64,000 nucleotides of DNA from positions 1 to 64,000 of the forward strand of contig JADDOH010024922.1 of the NCBI GenBank assembly GCA_016648135.1. The letters run 5' to 3'. The DNA is from Agrypnia vestita (Eukaryota > Arthropoda > Insecta > Trichoptera > Phryganeidae). The position numbers and the translations under genes are program-made. Positions 20,411-31,619 of the stretch are shown in pieces. The notes beneath the pieces are model-generated. The model searched no databases, was not told where the DNA came from, and saw nothing but the letters and a program-made list of their open reading frames with translations. Position 1 is the stretch's first letter. Every line of letters starts with the position of its first letter.

Positions 20411-20993
20411 GGCTTAGGTCACGGTTAGAAAATAAGTCTCATTCTGAGAAAAGCACTTCTTTCCATATACTTTTTTTTTATTGCCTCTTGCAAAACTGTA
20501 TTTACAGTTTAAACGCAAGGATTTAATTATAAAAAGTGTATGTACATTTCTTTACTTACTTGTACTTAATTTATGACATATTATATAATAAGCTACAATA
20601 TTAGACAAATTTTTGCTTTTCCTGTCCACTTCACAATTCACTGTAGTATTTCTTTAATGTTTTTTTAAATATTTTTTTGTTCTATTCTATTCGAACTTTT
20701 ACTTGAAGAAGTTGGAAATTAATTAAGTAATTACATATAACTAAAATGAGCATATAACTAAAATTACAAAGAAAACTAATTCAACATTGTACCTCATCAA
20801 AAAGTCTTTCCACGAGATAAATACAGCCATGTTCATCCAATTGTACAATTCCTACATTAGACCAATATTGGAGTATGTATTCTAGATATGGAGCCCATAT
20901 TTCATTAAGGGCATAGACCACCTTGAGAATGTACAAAGAAGAGTTACTAAACTTGTTAATTAAGCGTTTAAGATTAAGATTAAGAAAGATATG

Positions 20994-21290
20994 GCGGCCC
21001 TCGTGTAGTCCAGTGGGCACGACACTGGCTTCCTTGAACTGAGGGTTCCGGGTTCGATTCCAGGTGAGGTCACAATTAATCAATGTGATTTACTCAAGCC
21101 TGGGTGTTTTTTGAAGTGTATCACTTCTGTTATTGGACCTCTTGGCCTGTTGAAGCGTAAAAAAAATATACTAAAATTGCTAACAATGAAACAGTGACGT
21201 GAGCGAGGTGATCTGATTGAGACGTAGAAGATAATAACTGATAAGTATAACTGCCCAGAGCTGATAAACGTATACCACCTTAACACCAAT
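20994..21290 (+). repeat. tRNA-derived SINE
   Basis: The head carries an A box (tgtagtccagtgg at 21004-21016) and a perfect B box (ggttcgattcc at 21051-21061) at tRNA-like spacing, followed by an unrelated body (aagcctgggtgttttttgaa). The acceptor stem does not pair as in a functional tRNA, which favours a SINE. Confidence 0.65.
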
Positions 21291-21299
21291 AATCTCAGT

Positions 21300-22850
21300 G
21301 GTCACCAACTGAAATTGAATCGTTTAATTATTATTAATTATTCCAAGAAAAAAATTGTAACTTTATTAAAAAAAACATGATTTTTTTTAATTGTTATATA
21401 TCAGAGTTCCCTATTTTTTGAAATATAATATGAATGCCATATTGTGGGTGATAAGAAAAAACTGACACCGAATACGTTTTCAGCACCCAAAAATACATAA
21501 GATTTAGATAAATTGGTTTGAAAAGTTTTTACAAACATTTTTTCGTTGGCCTGTGTAATTATTGGATCATTTATATAGAGCCGTTTTGATGACATTTCAA
21601 AAATCATGCGCAAGTTAATTTTGTTACATTCAATTCGCAAATTTTTCGTAAAAAAATTACCTCATGCACTGTTTGAATATGGATTGTAGATTGGATAAAT
21701 TATTGGGAAATGGGAAAGGACATGGAGGGGTCAGTGGTCAATAAAGGGAAACACGCCGTTACCTTCTTTCTCTGGAGCCAGGTGCAAGTAACACAGCACT
21801 AGTTCTCCCTTATCAGAAGGGCAGTAGTAGTCTTTAATTCCCGTGGCACCATTTTTCCTATCAGAAGGCTTTACGAACACGCAAAATGGGCAAACACAGA
21901 ACTTAACCCTCTCTTCCTTATCATGCGTAACTACTACGCATTGCTTCTAATAACCTTTAATATTTCTATAAATATAATAAATACCGGGTTAAGATTTTAG
22001 GTATTTCTCCATAATATATTTACACATTGATTTAAAAAATAATATTGATAATTATCAGAATTTATCGGGTACGTCAGAGGTATTTTGTGAAAATCGTAAA
22101 TAAATTCACCAATACAATCAAACGTGTGCCAGTGTGCGGCGTATAAACAGCGCTGTGAGTAAGACGCAACCATACGTGAAGAGTGTGCGGGAAGCGAGAA
22201 ATAGAATACTGTGTTTTGCCGTTTCGCAGTTCCCAGTAGCGGCGGTAGCCCGATAGTAGCTCTCGGGCATTCATCTTGACTGGTTGTGCGGCCCGTTCTG
22301 TGAACGTTGCCAGGTTTTTTCATGTTTTCAGCAAATCAACCTCAATTATTATCATTTTCGACCTCAATTATAATTAATTTAAGTAGTTAGCTGTGAATGT
22401 TCTTATTTTTCCGATTTCAAATCGCTAATTTTTGATTGTGTATTGACTACACAGCACCGGAACGCGCGTTTTTATTTTAGCACCGTAAGGGAAGTGTTAA
22501 GCAGCCAAGGCAATTCAAAATTACAAAGTCATAGAAAAAGCAAGATTTTTTAGAGCATTCACTATTGACAGGTGTTCGGAAAGGTGGATGTGTTCATCTG
22601 ATCCTGTTCATAAAGATCAAACATGAACAATGAAAAAAAAAAACAAAAAATGATTAATTAATCCTCGAAACTCAAAATCTTAGCTCGATGTAAATGTCAG
22701 ATTTCTTGTTTCGTGGTTGTGTCGTCAAATAATAAAACACTGTGGTTAAAACTAGCTTATTTATATGTCACTCACTTGCATACAAAAGAAATATCAGAAT
22801 CATTGTGTGTAATATATTAAAAATTATAAAAATAACAGGCAAAGAAATAG
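21300..22850. other. Spacer downstream of LYRM4
   Basis: AT-rich, without recognised genes. Open frames at 21997-22323 minus and 21401-21640 minus have no recognisable domain. Confidence 0.3.
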
Positions 22851-22852
22851 GA

Positions 22853-22858
22853 TTTATT
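22853..22858 (-). terminator. Candidate poly(A) signal of LYRM4
   Basis: AATAAA on the minus strand, 32 bases beyond the LYRM4 stop codon. Confidence 0.6.
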
Positions 22859-22889
22859 TATCTACTCTAACCTAAAGATAAATTGCATT

Positions 22890-22949
22890 TTAATTCCCGG
22901 GGTTTTCTATGACCAGCTTATCCGTCGAGAACAGCTTTCCAATGAGGGC
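22890..22949 (-). CDS. LYRM4: LYRM4 exon 3
   Basis: It encodes ALIGKLFSTDKLVIENPGN and TAA after a strong polypyrimidine acceptor (tttttttttcag). Confidence 0.95.
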   Translation of the reverse strand, partial: ALIGKLFSTDKLVIENPGN

Positions 22950-25301
22950 CTGAAAAAAAAAACATATTGTAACAAGATGGTAAAAAATATTGCGTTTAGG
23001 TTCCCCCGCAGTATGTACATGAGCCTTATCGCAATAAATGTGCTACTTATACATGCGCAGAATAGGAGAATATCCTACATGCATGCACCATGAAGCACTG
23101 CTGAGGGAATGTAACTACCGCAGGCTCGGGTCGCGCAGACAGGGGGGCCTAGTCGTGTTGGGGGTTAAAATTTTAAGAAATAAAATTGATGCTCTGAACT
23201 TGCTAGAGAATTATGCCCTGTTTGTACCAAATAATTATTTGCAAAAATGAGGCCACGCGCTATTTCAAGTCCCAAAATGCAGAAGGGATGTAAGCGGATA
23301 TAAGCACACCATAAAGTGTAGCGTAAAACTCCTAAATGAACTGAGCGATCATGTCGATGTATTTAATGATAGCATTAAAAGCATCATATAGGTACTCACT
23401 CCAAGTTACAATTTGCATAGTAAATGGAGCAATCTGTTATGCAATAAAAAATATAAATAAATAAAAAAATAATTATTTTGGTATTTTATAAATACTAAAG
23501 TGCTAAACACACATTGAACCGACTGACCGATAATGCATATTCAAAAATACTGATAAATCAAATATCGCAAGTCTAGGCATTCTTCATAGAGTACATGCAT
23601 ATCTAAAATAATATTTTGAGTTTATTTTTCAAATGACCTACATTTTTATTACCCTTTCAAATATTACAATGAAATGGGCAAACCTTATTACAACACAAAT
23701 ATGTGACCTTGTGGTACTGTTTGTTATGTGTTGCTAGTTTAATAGATCTTCAGTTCTATAGTTCAATATTCTAGTACTCCTCTGTATGTCTCATGACACG
23801 ACCAAAATACAGTAATCCCTCGTCTATCGCAATTAATCTGTTCCAGACTCTACTGCGATAAGTGAATTTCTGCTAAGTAGGATTTTTTTTTTAATTGCAT
23901 AACAGATTGCTAATTTGCATTTGACTCTGTTGTCATTATTATTTTTGGAAAAAACTCCCAGGCGTCGCCCTTATTTCATTCTTTTCAGGCAGCATATTAA
24001 TTGCAAATACCCATCACTATTACTACATTCGCGGAAAATTAAATGCGGGTAATTAATATTTACGCAAATCACGTACAATGGTCACGGTTTACATAAAATA
24101 TGAAAGAAGAAATATATATATATATATATATAGGAAAGATAAGAGAAGAAAAATTTAGAGGTAGAAATGAGATTATGTATATATAAATTACTTTTAATAA
24201 ATTTATTTTTTATGGGTAATGAATTACTTTCTTGCATTTATAACTAACCTGATCGCTTCCTCCCTCTCTCCGATCTCCCTCCTCTCTCCCCACATTCCTC
24301 TCGCTTCTTTCACAATTACAAATCTTCACTTAAAAGGCTAAGCCTGTTCTAAGGTGATGATACAAGCTAATAATTATAAAATAATACAATAGATAATACA
24401 CTGTAGGATAATAATGAAAAGAATAAAGATACAAAGTATGGATACAAGCTGTGATTTCAACCGAAGGATCCCATCTTTCATTTACATTGCATCTCACGAT
24501 TACTTGAATGAAGATATTTCTGTATTTCTACATAAAACTATAAAATAAACAAAAAAAAAATTTTTCTCCTTTTATTTCAAACATTTTTAATTTCATCTTA
24601 TTTCCTAAGCAACTTTGTAATTCAATGAGATTCCAAAAGTTCCTCAAACCTGTTGGCTGCATATCAGCTAGACCTTCTTAATGTCTAAATTTCAATAATC
24701 ATTAATAAGATAGTTCAAGAAAAAATAATTAATAAAAAGTTAGATGACACGGGTGACTAGAATACGATTTTGAAAAAGGGCAATTTCATGACTGTAGACA
24801 TCATAGTTTATCTATGACAAAGTAGGTTTTAGTAGAGTTGTAGACTTAATTGAATTAATTAGTTCGCGGAACACGGAAATTATTCATGCGTTACTAACCT
24901 GTCTTTTGATTATCTCCAAGTTTTGTTTTGCGTATTCGATTTGTTTATTCATTAAATTGGCATCAGACAGTCCTTTATTCTCCTTGAAAGCATCGCGCAC
25001 CCTCCGTACGGCATACATTCTAAAATAAATTAACAACTTGTAACAAACAGCGAGGTATTATATAAAATGTCATCGCTATACTCAAATTTAGCGCCACTGT
25101 TTTGAAGGAAAACAGTCTGACAGCTGTAGTTACGACGAAGTTACGGCGTGCGCCTGAAGGAAGGCAGATAAAAAAATGATACAGAACGATACCACTTTTT
25201 GATGAGACTCACCGAAAATTGTATGATGTGATTTTTTGTGACTCTCGTAGTAGCATTTTGTACAAAGAGAGCACCTGAGACCTCGATGGACCAGCCGCCA
25301 T
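22890..25301 (-). CDS. LYRM4: LYRM4/ISD11, iron-sulfur cluster assembly LYR protein (3 exons, 89 aa)
   Basis: Minus-strand exons 25301-25213, 25019-24899 and 22949-22890 join in phase to 89 codons plus TAA. LYRM4 is a small mitochondrial-matrix protein that binds and stabilises the cysteine desulfurase NFS1, together with acyl carrier protein, in the complex that makes iron-sulfur clusters. The sequence shows the LYR-family start SLYKMLLRESQK (residues 12-23, LYK instead of LYR), YAVRRVRDAF (32-41) and the near-invariant end IGKLFSTDKLVIEN (73-86). The length matches the family (about 90 aa). The ATG at 25301 directly precedes the LYR helix. Splice sites are GTGAGT/AG and GTTAGT/AG. All conserved landmarks are present and there are no stops, so the gene looks functional. 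Intron 2 (1.9 kb) holds a LINE remnant. Confidence 0.95.
23060..23460 (+). mobile_element. LINE C-terminal remnant in LYRM4 intron 2
   Basis: The plus-strand open frame with KILRNKIDALNLLENYALFVP is followed, in frame after one stop, by GHALFQVPKCR and LLNELSDHVDVFNDSIKSI. This is the usual order of a jockey/CR1-like tail (helical L--LL-----I, then LP-R-N-Y--S---R---LYN----DVF--S). It is in the opposite orientation to LYRM4 and decayed. Confidence 0.5.
24113..24132. repeat. (TA)n microsatellite
   Basis: About ten uninterrupted TA units in LYRM4 intron 2. Confidence 0.9.
24899..25019 (-). CDS. LYRM4: LYRM4 exon 2
   Basis: It completes Arg30 and encodes residues 31-70 (MYAVRRVRDAFKENKG to LEIIKRQ). 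The acceptor is tttattttag and the donor GTTAGT. Confidence 0.95.
25213..25301 (-). CDS. LYRM4: LYRM4 exon 1
   Basis: It encodes residues 1-29, with Arg30 split across the intron (CG|A). The donor GTGAGT lies at 25212-25207. Confidence 0.95.
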
Positions 25302-26280
25302 TTTTATTTTTATTTTTCTTATCAATATCGAGTGCTGCCATACACAACGAAAATACATTACAAGTTAAAATGTAGTAGTACCTACTCAGAAATGAAACGT
25401 CAAACTTACAAATCATGAGTGCAACAGATTTCTTCGTTACTATACTCGTTGTGGTCTGTTTTGACTTTGATGGGTGATATAACTGCGAGTTTTGTACATT
25501 GTTCGGCTTGGTTGCGGATGACCGTGTGGCGCAATGTATTTTTAAATGATATAATAATAATAATTCCGGCAAACCTCAGCTGTCATCGATATGTGAGTAT
25601 TGGTGGATGTGTAAAATTGTGAAATAAAACCAGTTTGTTGTGTAAAAGATGTGATAATCAGACGAAAGACATCGTAAGTAAACATCTTCGGCGGAATTGT
25701 TGATAACATATTATTTTTCTGACAGACCGCCGCTGGTACAGCAGAAAGTGTTCTCCGCTGTTTACGGTGTAACATTTGCATTTTTAATTATCACATCATT
25801 TGCATGCTATTATAGTGGTTCAGTTCGCGCGCGAGCATCCTGGATGATCACATCTTTGTGCGACTTTTTACTTTCTATTTATATATTTCGTGTTACTTTG
25901 TGCCATAGTAAAATATACATAGTTACTTTTCTCTGCAGATGTTCCTATCCGTATTTGTTTATTTAAAAAATGTATATTTATAATAGTTAGGAATTCATTG
26001 TTTACTTTTCAAGGAAAACTATCAATGTGAGTGTAAGTATTGTCTATTTGCAAATTTTTCTAAAAATAATTTTTTCACATGTGTGTTCGAAATTAGATTC
26101 ATTAAATAAAACACATGATTCTGTGTAAAATACAATATAAATATATGAAAGGTGTGGCATCCTATTCCATAGCCTTTTACAGAATTATTCATACTTGTAT
26201 ATATGATTCTTAGCTCTTTGGGATATATTGAATTTTTTCTTAAGATAAAAATGTTTTCAGGTTTTTATGGCGGTTCAAAA
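25302..26280. other. 5' flank of LYRM4, no second gene recognised
   Basis: The immediate upstream 400 bases should include the LYRM4 promoter. A plus-strand open frame at 25697-25966 is hydrophobic in part (TFAFLIITSFACYY) but matches no family I recognise and lacks a clear gene context. Confidence 0.3.
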
Positions 26281-26284
26281 TCTT

Positions 26285-26475
26285 CTGTGTATAGTTTTCT
26301 GGGATGTTCTGGCGTGTATATCTGACCTCTCTGGCCAACCCCACTGCAGGTGCCATCATACCCGTTGTAGGGTACTTTAGCTCTGATGATGGACCCTGCA
26401 ATGGGATCGGAAACGTCGGCTGGAGACGTCAGATATACAAGGCAGAATATCCCAGAAAACTACACACAAAATTTT
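26285..26475 (+). ncRNA. Hammerhead-ribozyme-like core in a foldback remnant (2)
   Basis: CTGATGA at 26383-26389, a self-pairing segment (ggaccc/gggatc), GAAA at 26410-26413 and then CGTC. The ACGTC gives a GUC triplet, the favoured hammerhead cleavage triplet. The outer arms (agttttctgggatgttctg and its complement) form a foldback shared with 13400-13540. Confidence 0.45.
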
Positions 26476-26530
26476 CTTAAGATGTATAAACATGATCTAT
26501 CATTTAAGGTTATTATTACGGTCATTAGAC

Positions 26531-26750
26531 ATATTTAACTGTAAATGGTTACGGATATTTTATATGAACTGTTTGTTTTTCCGAGAGACAATTCTCGACG
26601 TTTCGTTGAAGTCGTACTCAACGTCATCAGGAGTACGACCTGTACTCGCGGAGGTATAGGGCGGACTGATTAATTAGAAATGTCGAGAATCGTCTCTCGG
26701 AAAAACATACAGTTCATATAAAATATCCGTAACCATTTACAGTTAAATAT
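26531..26750. mobile_element. Foldback element with ~75-bp arms and hammerhead-like centre
   Basis: The left arm (atatttaactgtaaatggtt through cgagagacaattctcga) is repeated inverted on the right with only a few mismatches. The centre, read on the minus strand (26630 to 26601), holds CTGATGA, a pairing cgttga/tcaacg segment and then a GAAAC-type box. Confidence 0.75.
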
Positions 26751-27929
26751 GATCTCATTTCTAGAGTCTTAAGTCTAAAGAAGGAAAGAAGGATTGAGCG
26801 ATGTTTGTTTATTAAAAATAATTGAAAAAGAGATTAATCATTAGATTCAGTTGAGTATTTATGATGTTCTCACTGTCTCGGCTTTGTAATTCCATCTTAA
26901 TCTGAGTCTTCATTCACTCGGGATCCCATAACGAATATGGCATGCTGTATCCTGCTCATATTTGCAGTTTTACTATACCAACAGAAATAGGATTTTAATT
27001 AGGATCTTCGTACTCTTGATTGTTGCTAATTTACCACTAATTTATTCGAGGGCCAACATTTTAATGGGGAATTTTTCTTTAAAAACTTTCAGTTTCTTCT
27101 CTTTTGGAGGCTAGTGTTTGAGTCAATTTCTTATATTTACATATATATATGTGCAACAGGGTGTATTTTACTCACTTTTTTTTAACTCGTAGCGTCTGCT
27201 TGTCTACCGAAAAAACTTCGGATCGATTTTTAACCCTTTTCCCGTAATCCAATCAAGCTGAAACTTTGCAGGCAGACTCGTGGTCACAATAAAAATAATT
27301 ACCAAATTTTCGTTTAAAAAAATGTAATTATTATGGTATAATTTTGGATTTTTCAAAATTTTAATGGTTTTTTCAAATTGGAAACCTTACAAATGAGAAA
27401 AAAGCCCGATGCGTGGAGAAGGCGCGAAACCTGTTTCAACTAGTCTGACTCGAGCCATGGGTCCGATCAGACGGTTTCGCCGACGCCGTGCCCCCCTATA
27501 CCAATTATTACGTTTTCAATAATCTATAAGTTTTAAGGATAATAATATACATGGAATAGAAATTCCACACGAAATTAAAGCAAGAGGAATATGTTGATAG
27601 AATATCAAATTGGAAACAATACAAATGAGAAAGGGAGTGTAATAAAAGCTTTGTTTTTATGGGTTAGTTTTTTAATATCCTTAAATTAGGTGAAAAACAT
27701 TAACTTTATTTACGTGTATGTGAGTTTAATAATATTTTTATATTTTACAGCTTAAGATTCAAGAGTAACAGGCAGGCGTGTGTAGTGAAAATATTGAAGC
27801 ATGACTTTTAAGTAAACACCAGTGGTGTGCAGTGCATACAAGCAAAAAAGCTGTGCATTAGTAAGATTCTGGTATACAAATATTAATTAAATCATCCTTA
27901 TTTTAAGAAAAAGTCGATTTAAAATTCTA

Positions 27930-28260
27930 AAATAAGACACTTTGTTTTCACCACTTTATTAGATTAAAAAATCTACATGTTTCGAGAACAATGTTCTCTT
28001 CTTCAGGATTATTGTGTACTAAAGATCTTTAAAAGTTAAACCAAGCAAATGTGTTACGGTAAAGGGGTGGGTGCGGGGAGGGGGGGGGGGTTGAGGTGTT
28101 AATTGTTATGGGTTCCACATTGTCCAAATAACCCACTTTACATTTGCTTGGTTTAACTTTTAAAGATCTTTAGTACACAATAATCCTGAAGAAGAGAACA
28201 TTGTTCTCGAAACATGTAGATTTTTTAATCTAATAAAGTGGTGAAAACAAAGTAATTTGT
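27930..28260. mobile_element. Inverted pair of Penelope-like end sequences
   Basis: About 110 bp including cactttattagattaaaaaa and ctacatgtttcgagaacaat is repeated inverted around a G-rich centre. Each arm holds a hammerhead-like core: minus strand 28006-27980, plus strand 28186-28212 (CTGAAGA, agagaac/gttctc stem, GAAAC, then ATGTA). A third copy lies at 31640-31830. Paired end repeats with such cores are known from Penelope-like retroelements, but no reverse transcriptase or GIY-YIG nuclease is visible here. Confidence 0.5.
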
Positions 28261-28277
28261 GTCTTATTTTGATAATA

Positions 28278-28346
28278 ATGTCACCACCAAGTTCAAGCCT
28301 TCATACAGAAGAAGAAAAAATATTCTTCGAACAGTTAAAATTCTAG
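28278..28346 (+). pseudogene. Short ORF start downstream of the Penelope-like end
   Basis: ATG at 28278 gives MSPPSSSLHTEEEKIFFEQ and then stops. The minus-strand copy starting at 31690 gives nearly the same peptide (MSPQSSSLHTEEEKIFFKQ) at the same distance from the same hammerhead-like core. Conservation between two copies suggests the start of an element-encoded protein, truncated in both. Its function is not known. Confidence 0.4.
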
Positions 28347-28743
28347 CGTAACTCGTCCTATGGCTAGATGTTTTATTTCCGATGTTTCTGTATCCAACTT
28401 CATGCCAATTGTTAATTTATCTCACTTGTTTGCGCCCAACAAATTTGTTCCATAGATCTAGTCAAGTTGAGAAAAAACTCGTCCTAAACTGTGTATTTTG
28501 ACTCATCTCTATGACTACGAGTTTTTCATAATGGACAAGTAAATTTTTCATATAATAGCGTGTTTCTTTCGGTCCGATGTGACTTGAGAACTACGCACAG
28601 GTCACTTGCGGAAATGAATTTTTTTACAAATTCCACCCAAAATTTTTTGTGTGAATTCTATTTGTCAAATCATAATGATTATGTTGAGTAGGTACGTTTG
28701 TTCTTTTATTATTTTATATAAATGTCGGAAATGAGTTTTAAAA

Positions 28744-28784
28744 AATAGTGAGGCTTGTTGCTACGCGGCGGCGGCCTCACTATT
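28744..28784. repeat. GC-rich hairpin (aatagtgaggc arms)
   Basis: AATAGTGAGGC at 28744-28754 and its exact inverse at 28774-28784 flank a 19-nt loop rich in CGG. The following 80 bases are also unusually GC-rich for this region. Confidence 0.8.
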
Positions 28785-29477
28785 ATTATTATTACATCAG
28801 TGGTATCGGGCGCCTCGGCGGGGTATTTTCAGCGGCGGCGTTAAGTCTCACAATTGTTATAGACCCTTTTCTGACATTTTTTTAATTTTATTCGCAATCA
28901 CTAGACTATTCGACGGAAAAAGTTATTTTTATTGGTTTTTGGACCACTTCCCATACAAATTTACCTAGTCTCCTTTCTGGCAAAATATGCTGGTACACTT
29001 TCAATATGCATTTTTCGTGATTTAACAACATAAATGGGTAAAGGAAGATTGAAAATAATGTTATAACGTGACATACAGCGTTTCTCTAGCGGACCGTTAA
29101 ATTATTGCGTAAAGTTTATGAGTTTTCTTTATTACCCTCTTATACCTGTTCATATTATGCAAACACTGATAGCAAAACGAATATACGTTTTCATTGATAA
29201 ACAATGCGTAATGTTGACAGATAAATAATTATTACTATTAGGTGTACTCATAAGTAATCAATTATTTAAGTGGCAACAAAAAAAAGAATTGAACTATATT
29301 TATTTTTAATTGATTATATAATCTCCATCGTTATCTAGGACCTTTTGCCATCTTGTTGGTAGACTTTTATTTCCCTTTTCATAAAATTCAGTATCATTTG
29401 AAGAAAAATATGTTTCTAGGTGAGTTCAAATATCATCGACATTTTAAATTTTTTTGTAGTTTTGTAGTAATTTCAGG

Positions 29478-30325
29478 TAATAATAATAATATTGGATTAT
29501 TTATATAGCGCCATTTACACACAAAAAACTCTTACATACTAAAATCATAGAATAACAAAACGAAAAATAAAATGAAAAAGAAAAGAGAAAGAAAAACAGC
29601 TCAAAACATAAAATAGTAAAAATACAACGTTAAAAACAACAATATTAAAAAGGTTCTGGGAAAGATTTTGTAAAGAAGTGCGTTTTAATTCTTTTCTTAA
29701 ATAAAGTCTCTGAATCCGTGTTTCTTATTAGGGAGGGCAAAGAGTTCCACGCTTTGGGGCCCGCCACCGCAAATGCCCGTTCGCTGAACCTAATTTTCTG
29801 GAACTGACTTGCCGGTTCCACAATCCTTCCCACCGCTGAAGTAGACACTGACCTAAGAGTTTGACGTCTCCCATTTATGTTGTCTGGAATACAGAGCTCC
29901 TGAAGATACAGAGGGGCCATTTTATGAGTTGCCTTGTACATCAACCAACATAGTTTGAACTCTACTCTTTCAGGAAAACGAAGCCAGTGCAATTCTCGCA
30001 GAAGGGATGTTATGTGCGAGAATTTTGACGTTCCATATATGATCCGTGCTGCAGCGTTTAGAACAGATTGTAGTCTATCGAGCTGAAACATCGGTAGGCC
30101 AGCGTAGATACCATTGCAGTAGTCCACACGTGATACAACAAATGCATTAATAAGTAAACGGGCTGCCTCAGAGGGAAGATGTCTGCGAATACTTTTAATC
30201 TGTCTCAGTTGATAAAAACATGCACTGACAGTTTTGTTGATGTGTGTATTCATGGAGAGATCTGAATCGATGAGTAAACCCAACAACCTGACTGCAGATT
30301 TTGCATTCACAGACATTGAGGTAGT
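29478..30325 (-). mobile_element. CR1/L2-clade LINE 3' part inserted in the mariner
   Basis: An intact 228-codon frame (30331-29645) encodes the RT thumb and C-terminus of a CR1/L2-type LINE: LLGLLIDSDLSMNTHI, RVDYCNGIYAGLPMFQLDRL, FSHITSLLRELHWL, RVEFKLCWLMYKATHKMAPLYL and ERAFAVAGPKAWNSLP near the end. The 3' end has the GGCGCTATATAAAT-like motif and an ATT-repeat tail (29478-29496), typical of this clade. It is 5'-truncated, and the first codons of the open frame come from the mariner. The long open frame suggests a fairly recent insertion. Confidence 0.85.
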
Positions 30326-30429
30326 GTTCATAGACCGGAATAAATATCAATCGGATGGTGCTATGTCTGAGGAGTATGGGGGATGTGGTAAAACCTCCCA
30401 GTTTAGCCGCCTTATTTTTTCAGCTAAAT

Positions 30430-30770
30430 CCAAGATAATGGTCCCATTTCATATACAACGAAAATGATTATTTCACTATACTATTGAATGTGCTAATAAC
30501 AAAATGAAAGATAATTTACGTTTAAAAAGAAAGTATTAAATAAGATATTACACTTTAAAGTTTCGAAAAATGCACTGCATATTTTGACATTTCATAGGCA
30601 ATATATGAGGTTAGGTTAGGTTATTAGGTTTGGTTAGGTTAGGTTATTAGGTTTGGTTTGTTTAATTTAGATTACGATTATTTTAATTACATTAAATTAA
30701 CAGGACATTAAATTATATAGTGAAATACTTATTTTCATTGTATGAACAACGGGACCATAGTCTTGGATTA
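30430..30770. mobile_element. MITE inserted in the mariner
   Basis: The inverted ends (atccaagataatggtccc and gggaccatagtcttgga) continue inward (cgaaaatgattatttcacta / tagtgaaatacttattttca). A gaaaaaat-like duplication flanks it in the mariner sequence. The centre contains ttaggttaggtt runs at 30608-30658. Confidence 0.65.
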
Positions 30771-31619
30771 TTCCATTTTTTCTTGGGTTAATCTTGCTGC
30801 ATGCGGCTGGGCATTATCATGTTGCAATATTACCCCTTTTCTGTTGACTAGACCTGGTCGTTTTTACCAACAATTGGTTGTGCAATCTATCCAACTGTTG
30901 GCAATACAATTTAGCCGTAACTGTTACTCCCGGTTTCAATAGTTCAAAATGAATTATGCCTCCACCAAACGCACAATAACACCTTCTTTAGAGTGAGGGA
31001 TGGTTTAGGAGTAGGTACGGCTGGTTGATTTGGAGAAAGCCATTGTTTAGTGCGCTCGTTGTTGTTGTACAAGACCCATTTCTCGTCACTAGTAACAATC
31101 CTTCGTAAAAATGGATCACTTCTTTCTCTGCACAAAAGAGTTGTGCAAATTGTACGCCGTTGATCTTTATTCGTCTCCGACAATAGATGTGGGACCCGTA
31201 TACCCTGTCTGCAAACCTTCCCGATTTCGTGAAGATGTCTTTGAACTGTTGACCAAGTAGCCCGAAGAGTGTTTGCTATTTCCTGGATACTCAGTTTGGG
31301 ATTCCACCAGTGTTTTTAAAGCGTCATTATCAAACCCTAAAAATATATATTACTTATGTTATATTAATATATACACCTAATATTATAACACAATTAAGAT
31401 CGGGTGGTTCTTTTGACTGGTAGCGTTTGATATTTTAGGGTGTGTAGCTGCAGGTTCTTCCGAGGGGTACCCGGCTATATCCCCCAAAAGCTACTTTATT
31501 AATTTACCAGTTAGCGAAGGCCAAAGGCTTAGCTTAACGTTACTAAAGATCTCAGAACTTGATGTCTTAACACAATGCTGGAACAAAGCAAACAAACATG
31601 TCATGATATACTTTATTCA

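Larger units (their letters stand above)
29238..31380 (-). mobile_element. Mariner element interrupted by a LINE and a MITE
   Basis: The outer ends TTAGGTGTA..(29238) and ..TACACCTAA (31380) are inverted and flanked by TA. Minus-strand transposase pieces appear in order: DPFLRRIVTSDEKWVLYNN (around 31120), LQHDNAQPHAAR (around 30810), then after a MITE KIRRLNWEVLPHPPYSSDIA (around 30380), and after a LINE KSLPTRWQKVLDNDGDYIIN (around 29320). These are the D,D34D landmarks in the right sequence. The element is dead. Confidence 0.75.

Noticed and set aside
20994..21072. Functional tRNA gene
   Set aside because: Both promoter boxes are good, but the acceptor stem does not pair properly and a SINE-like body follows.
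25141..25572. Minus-strand 143-codon open frame over LYRM4 exon 1
   Set aside because: It overlaps exon 1 out of frame. The LYRM4 frame has the conserved motifs and good splice sites.
25697..25966. Possible small membrane protein divergent from LYRM4
   Set aside because: The hydrophobic stretch is short, the composition is like the surrounding spacer, and no family is recognised.
30608..30658. Interstitial telomere repeat (TTAGG)n
   Set aside because: The runs are short, irregular (ttattaggtttgg breaks them) and sit inside a MITE, so they are ordinary repeat sequence.
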